Below, piece by piece: positions 54,749 to 59,611 of a DNA stretch of 59,611 nt (within the stretch, counting starts at the first letter, position 1; the number at the start of each line of letters is the position of its first letter). A program made the translations under genes and the position numbers. The notes beneath the pieces were generated by a model. That model searched no databases and was not told the origin of the DNA. It saw only the letters and a program-made list of their open reading frames with translations. Location: the NCBI GenBank assembly GCA_021808285.1, contig JAKBBV010000014.1, forward strand, positions 1 through 59,611, in the 5' to 3' direction. This DNA is from Pseudomonadota bacterium (GTDB taxonomy: Bacteria; Pseudomonadota; Alphaproteobacteria; Caulobacterales; Caulobacteraceae).

Positions 54749-55501
54749 ATGAACGATCCTGCCGCTCATGCATTGGGGACAGACATGCCAGTCGAACACA
54801 TTCTCCTTGTCGACGATGATCCAGGTATAAGGGACGTGGTTTCTGAATTCCTGTCCCGCCACGGATATGATGTGGAAACGGCGGCTGATGGCGCTGAGAT
54901 GGAGCGGGCGCTTTCTAGAAAATCTCCCGACCTTGTTGTGCTGGACCTTATGCTGCCGGGAGAGGATGGACTTTCGATCTGCCGTCGCCTGGCTCGGCCC
55001 GAGGGACCAGCGATCATCATGCTGAGCGCCATGGGCGAGGAAACCGACCGGATCATCGGTCTGGAATTGGGCGCCGACGACTACCTTCCCAAGCCGTGCA
55101 ATCCTCGTGAGCTCCTGGCCAGGGTGCGTGCGGTTCTGCGCCGTCGTCGCGATGCGCCCTCGCCAGATGGGACATTGGGCGCCGCGTGCGAGTTCGCGGG
55201 CTGGAGGTTAGACCTCGTGCGCCACGAATTGCGATCGCCTAACGGCGTCGTGGTCAATCTGTCGAGCGGAGAGTTCTCCCTCCTTCGAGCGTTCGTTGAA
55301 CATCCTCAGCGCGTTCTGACCCGGGATCAGTTGCTGGAGTATGCCCGCGGCCCCCAATCCGATGCGTTCGACCGCGCCATCGATGTGCCGATCAGCCGAC
55401 TCCGGCGGAAATTGGAGGATGGTGGAGGCTCCGTGGAGCTGATCCGCACGGTGCGTAGCGAGGGCTATATCTTCACGCCGAAGGTCAATCGAACATCGTG
55501 A
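54749..55501 (+). CDS. OmpR/PhoB-family response regulator
   Basis: 250-residue regulator. The receiver has acidic pocket VDDDPG, phosphorylation Asp66 in VVLDLMLPGEDG and Lys115 in YLPKPCNP. The C-terminal winged helix (NLSSGEFSLLRAFVEHPQRVLTRDQLLEY) binds DNA. The start at 54749 follows AGAGG. Its stop overlaps the histidine kinase start. Regulon is unknown. Confidence 0.92.
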   Translation: MNDPAAHALGTDMPVEHILLVDDDPGIRDVVSEFLSRHGYDVETAADGAEMERALSRKSPDLVVLDLMLPGEDGLSICRRLARPEGPAIIMLSAMGEETDRIIGLELGADDYLPKPCNPRELLARVRAVLRRRRDAPSPDGTLGAACEFAGWRLDLVRHELRSPNGVVVNLSSGEFSLLRAFVEHPQRVLTRDQLLEYARGPQSDAFDRAIDVPISRLRRKLEDGGGSVELIRTVRSEGYIFTPKVNRTS

Positions 55502-56844
55502 TGCCAGCCCTCAGGCTGCCGCTGTTTCTGCAGACGCTCGGCCTGATCATCATCAGTCTGGCCGTCGCCCAGACCTTGTCGGTGATCTTGATCCTCAACC
55601 TTCCTCCGCCCCGCCCACAGGTTTACACCGTCCCGGAGATGGCTAATGCGATCCGGAACGCCGAGGCAACTGGTGACCCGGACCTTTCGGGATTCGAGGC
55701 GCACCTCATCCCCGGCGCCCCGAGGGCCAAGACGGTGGCCGGGCGCAGGAAGCGATTTCGCGACGACCTGGCCGCTCAACTGGGGCGGCCTGCAGATACG
55801 ATCATCATCGACCAGAAGCCCGCCCCGTTCATCGCCTTCGGTGTGCGCCGACCTCCGCGTGAGTGGCTCGTCGAGGCGCCTTTGCCGCTGCTGATCGATC
55901 GCTTCTCCATCGATGTCCGGCAGCCATCGGGTCAATGGCTCGTGGTTGGTCCTCGTGCGACAGCGTTCGGCATTGATCCCTGGCAGGAGCGGCTCCTGGT
56001 TATTCTCGCCCTGTCGCTGATCGCCGTGGCGCCTTTGACCTGGCTGTTTTCACGCCGGATCGCTGCGCCGATCGCGGCGCTCGCTGCGGGTGCGGAGCGC
56101 CTAGGTCGTGACCCCATGGCGCCCCCCCTCGCGCTCTCGGGCGCGGCCGAAGTATCAGCCGCCGCCGCCGCATTCAACGAAATGCAGGCCCGGCTTCGGC
56201 GCTATGTGGACGAGCGCATGGGCATGTTAGGCGCCATCGCACATGACCTTCGCACACCGCTGACGCGGATGAGGTTCCGGGTCGAAAGTCTGGATGACGG
56301 CTTAAGGGCGAAGCTTGTGCGGGACATCGATCAGATGGACGCGATGGTCGCCTCGGCGATGGCTTTCATCCGGGACAGCTCGACACCGCATGAGCGCCGC
56401 AAGCTCGAAATCGCCTCGCTCGTTGAAACGGTCATGGACGAGGCCGCTCTGACCGGGGCGGACGCCTGGGTGGAGCGGGCCGAGCGCGTGGTCATTGAGG
56501 GTGATCCCCTGGCCCTGAAGCGGCTGGTCGTAAACCTGGTGGACAACGCCCTCAAATATGGCGCCGCCGCCCGCGCCAGGGTCGGGCGAGAAGGGGGGAT
56601 GGCGGTCATAGAAATTGACGATGACGGTCCGGGTGTGCCCCAAAGCGAAATCGAGAGAGTGTTCGAACCTTTTCACCGCGTGGAAAGCTCTCGAAGCCGG
56701 GAAACTGGCGGGATCGGCCTCGGGCTTGCCGTTGTGCGCGCCGTTGCCCGGGGCCACGGAGGCGACGTCGTGCTGAAGAACCGCCCCCAGGGCGGACTTC
56801 GGGCGCGGGTAACCATCCCCCTCCCCCAGACCACCGGCGCCTGA
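55498..56844 (+). CDS. Membrane sensor histidine kinase (EnvZ-like)
   Basis: 448-residue kinase with membrane helices at about 8-34 and 164-185 enclosing a 130-residue periplasmic domain, a HAMP-like linker, phosphorylated His249 in AIAHDLRTPLTRMRF and an ATPase domain (NLVDNALKYG, DDDGPGVP, GGIGLGLAVVRAV). GTG at 55498 overlaps the regulator stop; ATG at 55501 is equally possible. Partner of the preceding regulator. The signal is unknown. Confidence 0.92.
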   Translation: MMPALRLPLFLQTLGLIIISLAVAQTLSVILILNLPPPRPQVYTVPEMANAIRNAEATGDPDLSGFEAHLIPGAPRAKTVAGRRKRFRDDLAAQLGRPADTIIIDQKPAPFIAFGVRRPPREWLVEAPLPLLIDRFSIDVRQPSGQWLVVGPRATAFGIDPWQERLLVILALSLIAVAPLTWLFSRRIAAPIAALAAGAERLGRDPMAPPLALSGAAEVSAAAAAFNEMQARLRRYVDERMGMLGAIAHDLRTPLTRMRFRVESLDDGLRAKLVRDIDQMDAMVASAMAFIRDSSTPHERRKLEIASLVETVMDEAALTGADAWVERAERVVIEGDPLALKRLVVNLVDNALKYGAAARARVGREGGMAVIEIDDDGPGVPQSEIERVFEPFHRVESSRSRETGGIGLGLAVVRAVARGHGGDVVLKNRPQGGLRARVTIPLPQTTGA

Positions 56845-57019
56845 TCAACAAGGCCGATCTCCGATCGCGCAGCGGTCCTGGGCCTGGGGACCCAAACGCT
56901 CACGCCGAAGCTTCTGAAGCTCACAAAAAGTTTTGCTGGGGTCGAAGCAACCGGATCGCATCTCGTCAGTTATGACCTTGGGCGCTTCACTGCGCCGGTT
57001 GCAGAGGGAGTTCAGGCCC

Positions 57020-57232
57020 ATGGGTCAGTCCTCGGATGGATCGAAGATTCCGAGTCGCCGCGGATTCGCGGCCATGGATCCGGAGCGCCGCCGGGAAATC
57101 GCGCGCCGCGGTGGCGCGAGCGTCCCGCGTGAGAAGCGCAGCTTCACGATGAACAAGGACCTGGCCGCGACAGCCGGTCGCAAGGGCGGCGCCGCGTCTC
57201 GCGGAGGTGGTCGTAAGCCCTCCGCCGTGTGA
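57020..57232 (+). CDS. Short KGG-repeat stress protein
   Basis: 70-residue basic protein with three degenerate KGG/RGG units (RRGFAAMDPERRREIARRGG, SFTMNKDLAATAGRKGG) as in conidiation-specific protein 10 / YciG-type stress proteins. Function is unknown; such proteins are often induced in stationary phase. GAGGGAG at 57004-57010 is well placed for ATG 57020. It follows the two-component genes after 175 bp. Confidence 0.8.
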   Translation: MGQSSDGSKIPSRRGFAAMDPERRREIARRGGASVPREKRSFTMNKDLAATAGRKGGAASRGGGRKPSAV

Positions 57233-57322
57233 GGGATGCCGCAGCGAAGGCCGAACGCACGGCCTGGAAGTCGGAAGGCCACGGGGCCCGGTCGAAAGGG
57301 TCATTAGGGCCGGGATCCCAAC

Positions 57323-58288
57323 CTAGGGAATCAACAGGACCCGCCCCACCGCTTGGCGACCCTCGATATAGGCGTGGGCCGCCGCCGCCTCGCGAAGCGG
57401 AAACTCCCGATCGATCAGCACCTGCCAGTCCCCGCGTGCGGCCTCATCGATGAGTCCTTGAATGAGGTTGTGGACGCGGTCGGAGCTGATCTCCGCCCCG
57501 AGGAAAACGCCAGTCAGCGACCTGTTGCCCCCCATGAGCGTCCCTACATCCACCGTCATCGGCTCACGCCCGGCCGCGCCGACCATGGCGATTCGTCCCC
57601 GATAGCCCAGGCACAAGATCGAGGCTTGGAGGGTCGCCCCCCCGACAGAATCGACAACGACGTCCACCCCCTTGTTATCGGTCAGGCGCATGACGCTCTG
57701 AACCGGGTCCTCCAGGCGGTAGTTCACCCCGTGATCCAGCCCTAGCGGCCTCAGGCGCTCCAGACGTTCATCGCTCGATGCCGTCGCGATAACCCGCGCC
57801 CCGGCCCTTTTGGCGAGTTGAATGGCCGCCACCCCCACACCGCTCGCTCCGGCCTGGACCAGGACCGTCTCCCCGGCCTTCAGTCGCCCGGCCTCAAACA
57901 GACATTCGTGGGCCGTGCCAAAGGTCACTGGGATCACTGAGGCGAGCCGGGAATCAAACCCCTCTGGGATCGGCCAGGCATTACGGGCCGGGACCGATCG
58001 AAGCTCCGCATGCGAGCCGAAGGCATCGGTCGTCGCCACCTTCTGTCCAAGCTGGAGATGGGTGACCTTTTCGCCAACGGCGACGATCTCACCTGCGGCC
58101 TGATATCCGACAATGTGCGGACGGTGTGCAAGCGCCCCGCGGGCGCGGTTCAAAGTATCTCCGCCCTCGATGCTGATCGCTTCCACCCGGATGATCACGC
58201 CTGAGGGACGACAGACGGGGTCTGGAACCTCCTCGTATCGCAAGACCTCCGGGCCGCCGTTTTCGTAATAGACCGCCGCCTTCATCAT
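57323..58288 (-). CDS. NADPH:quinone reductase / zinc-independent alcohol dehydrogenase family
   Basis: 321-residue MDR-superfamily protein, quinone oxidoreductase type, lacking zinc ligands. It has GYQAAGEIVAVGEKV and the nucleotide motif VQAGASGVGVAAIQLAKRAG. It could reduce quinones or enoyl groups with NADPH. It is separated by 1 bp from the VOC gene, so the two are likely co-transcribed. Confidence 0.9.
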   Translation of the reverse strand: MMKAAVYYENGGPEVLRYEEVPDPVCRPSGVIIRVEAISIEGGDTLNRARGALAHRPHIVGYQAAGEIVAVGEKVTHLQLGQKVATTDAFGSHAELRSVPARNAWPIPEGFDSRLASVIPVTFGTAHECLFEAGRLKAGETVLVQAGASGVGVAAIQLAKRAGARVIATASSDERLERLRPLGLDHGVNYRLEDPVQSVMRLTDNKGVDVVVDSVGGATLQASILCLGYRGRIAMVGAAGREPMTVDVGTLMGGNRSLTGVFLGAEISSDRVHNLIQGLIDEAARGDWQVLIDREFPLREAAAAHAYIEGRQAVGRVLLIP

Positions 58289-58289
58289 C

Positions 58290-58880
58290 CTACCTCGCCG
58301 GTTTCGCGCCGTTCGCGCCTGTCACCATGCCTTCGGCTCGCCGCCCCGTCGCCATCATCGGATCATGCGCGATGTCCGCAGGCCCGAAGCCCCTTGTCCA
58401 GGCGGCGAATTCCAAACACACCCCATCGGGATCGAAAAAATAGACCGAACGCACAAAGACGCCGTCGTGGACCTCGGCGCTAACTTGCATCTCCGAGTCG
58501 TCGTGATTGAGAACCGGTGAGAGCTTGACGCCCTTGGATTTCAGTCGTTCGCAATAGGCATCGAACTTGTCGAGCGGAACATTGAAGGCGATGTGGTTCA
58601 TGGAGCCATGCGCGCTGACCATTGAGCCGTGACCCGGCAGGTTCGCTGCGCTCGCCACACCCGGCGCCGCCTCCGGAGCTTCGGGAAACCAGAAAAAGGC
58701 CAAGCTATCGCCGTTCCCGATATCGAAGAAGAAATGCTGCCCCATGCCATGGGGGAGATCGATGGTCTTTATCAACGGCATGCCCAGGACATCACGGTAG
58801 AAGGCGACTGTGCGAGCCATATCCTTGCACACCAGGGCCAAGTGATTGACCCCGCCGAACTCGAACTCGCGCTCGTTCAT
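58290..58880 (-). CDS. VOC (glyoxalase/dioxygenase fold) family protein
   Basis: 196-residue VOC protein with paired beta-alpha-beta-beta-beta modules. Metal-ligand-type residues occur in GGVNHLALVCKDMARTV, the central MNHIAFNV and the C-terminal VYFFDPDGVCLEFA. Extradiol dioxygenase or glyoxalase-like activity is possible; substrate unknown. Start 58880 with GAGGG upstream is preferred over the longer frame from 59072. Confidence 0.85.
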   Translation of the reverse strand: MNEREFEFGGVNHLALVCKDMARTVAFYRDVLGMPLIKTIDLPHGMGQHFFFDIGNGDSLAFFWFPEAPEAAPGVASAANLPGHGSMVSAHGSMNHIAFNVPLDKFDAYCERLKSKGVKLSPVLNHDDSEMQVSAEVHDGVFVRSVYFFDPDGVCLEFAAWTRGFGPADIAHDPMMATGRRAEGMVTGANGAKPAR

Positions 58881-59072
58881 GGGTCGTCCCTCACCCGCCG
58901 TTGATGCGAGTTCCGACGCTAGACCCGCGCCCACGGAGGGTCCAGCCATCCGCAAGGTCAATCGGCAATCCCTGAAGGCGGCTGGCGCGATCAGTTGTGC
59001 GATAAGGGGCCATGGGCTAATGACCGCGCTTCCTGAATGGAACCGGGCCAATGGCCCGCCCGCCGGGGGCAA

Positions 59073-59165
59073 GGTGACGTGGCCGAGTGGCTGAAGGCGG
59101 CGGTTTGCTAAACCGTTGTACGGTATAAAGCCGTACCGAGGGTTCGAATCCCTCCGTCACCGCCA
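59073..59165 (+). tRNA. tRNA-Ser (GCT anticodon)
   Basis: 93-nt class II tRNA with a long variable arm (GTACGGTATAAAGCCGTAC region). Acceptor GGTGACG pairs with CGTCACC, discriminator G and encoded CCA. Anticodon loop TTGCTAA gives GCT, reading AGC/AGT. Confidence 0.95.
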
Positions 59166-59312
59166 GACGCTCAAAAACTCCGTGCGAGTTATGGGGCTGA
59201 GCCCGCGTCGTGCGCTGGACCTAGGGAACAGCATGAGTCGGAAGGGCTCTTCGAGGGGCGTCGCATTCATAGCCCGCGGCGGATCAACGCGACCCTCCAG
59301 ATCCGCGACGCG

Positions 59313-59611
59313 CTAACGAGTCGGATCGAACATCAGGACCCGCAACGTCCCTGAACTCGCCTTCGACCGTTCGTTCGGGGTAGCCGGAGCCTCGGCGTCG
59401 TCCACGGCGACGAACACTGTTCCCGAAGCCGGATCGACGACCAACTGTTGTTTGCCCAAGGCCGTTCGGAACGGCGCGAGCGCCCGGTACTTGTCGGGCA
59501 GAACTTGCTGATACACGGTTATATCGCCGTCCGCCCCGCTGGCGCTGAACAGTCGACGATGCCTTGAATCGAAGGCGACGGAGTCGACGTCGCGCCCGAT
59601 GGCCAGTTCCG
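59313..59611 (-). CDS. C-terminal part of a YncE-like beta-propeller protein (partial)
   Basis: The last 98 residues of a gene running past the window end. The frame is open to the edge and contains repeating propeller blades (DSVAFDSRHRRLFSASGADG, ALGKQQLVVDPASGTVFVAV), ending LRVLMFDPTR. The pattern fits 7-bladed YVTN/YncE-type proteins, mostly periplasmic. Full-length function cannot be judged. Confidence 0.75.
   Translation of the reverse strand, partial: ELAIGRDVDSVAFDSRHRRLFSASGADGDITVYQQVLPDKYRALAPFRTALGKQQLVVDPASGTVFVAVDDAEAPATPNERSKASSGTLRVLMFDPTR

Noticed and set aside
56845-57019. General-stress (GGAAC-N16/17-CGTT) promoter before the KGG gene
   Set aside because: The -35 element GGAAC is not present in this interval.

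Overview
The window is about 59.6 kb of GC-rich chromosomal DNA from an alphaproteobacterium. Supporting gene sets are sdhE between mfd and recG, the plsX-fabH-ihfA block with a cytochrome bc1 chaperone and bamE upstream, glyA-nrdR-nusB-thiL next to a K+-independent H+-pyrophosphatase, a glycine-using 5-aminolevulinate synthase (hemA), heme A synthase, an NDUFS4-type complex I subunit and a DUF3297 gene. The closest relatives may be Caulobacterales, but that is only an inference from gene order. No prophage, insertion sequence, CRISPR array or rRNA operon was seen. Most of the window is dense core genome with many 4-nt ATGA/GTGA/TTGA overlaps.

Layout. 1-1200: tail of an unidentified gene, then a vapBC toxin-antitoxin pair flanked by imperfect direct repeats. 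1201-10350: small metabolic and accessory genes (M24 peptidase-like protein, secreted DUF4019 protein, glutathione transferase, amidase, Tat-exported EF-hand protein, a GT39/GT2-GtrA glycosyltransferase pair, tusA, an AMACR-like CoA transferase/racemase, a membrane protein). 10543-16873: DNA repair block mfd, sdhE, DUF3297, recG. 16940-19540: LPS inner-core operon kdsA-hldE followed by a deleted hldD remnant. 19550-25350: a plus-strand run phrB-cfa-cysK-sseA-metC, preceded by a sequence matching the RpoE/ChrR (singlet oxygen) ECF promoter form. 25404-30759: MFS transporter, thiolase, three tRNAs, complex I subunit, thioesterase, DUF192 protein, double cold-shock protein. 30825-35597: recJ, hom, an aminotransferase and a small secreted protein. 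35663-38084: PHA synthase and a Tat-exported MsrB. 38144-41467: rplM-rpsI-argC, ctaA and tRNA-Pro. 41574-45673: CBP3-like chaperone, DUF177, plsX, fabH, ihfA, with bamE divergent. 45861-53705: hppA, thiL, nusB, nrdR, glyA, hemA, and an hydroxyisobutyrate dehydrogenase. 53989-59611: metallo-beta-lactamase fold hydrolase, OmpR-type two-component system, KGG-repeat stress protein, quinone reductase, VOC protein, tRNA-Ser and a truncated beta-propeller gene.

How it fits together. Several neighbouring sets share a task. kdsA and hldE make LPS core sugars. plsX, fabH and DUF177 belong to fatty-acid and phospholipid initiation. cysK, sseA and metC handle cysteine, 3-mercaptopyruvate and cystathionine. 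glyA could supply the glycine used by HemA. The most interesting observations are the putative ECF promoter before phrB-cfa with sulfur genes trailing in the same run, the internally deleted hldD, the absence of genes often found between nrdR and nusB and between hom and recJ, and the repeat-flanked vapBC. I found nothing that looks like a wholly new multi-gene system.
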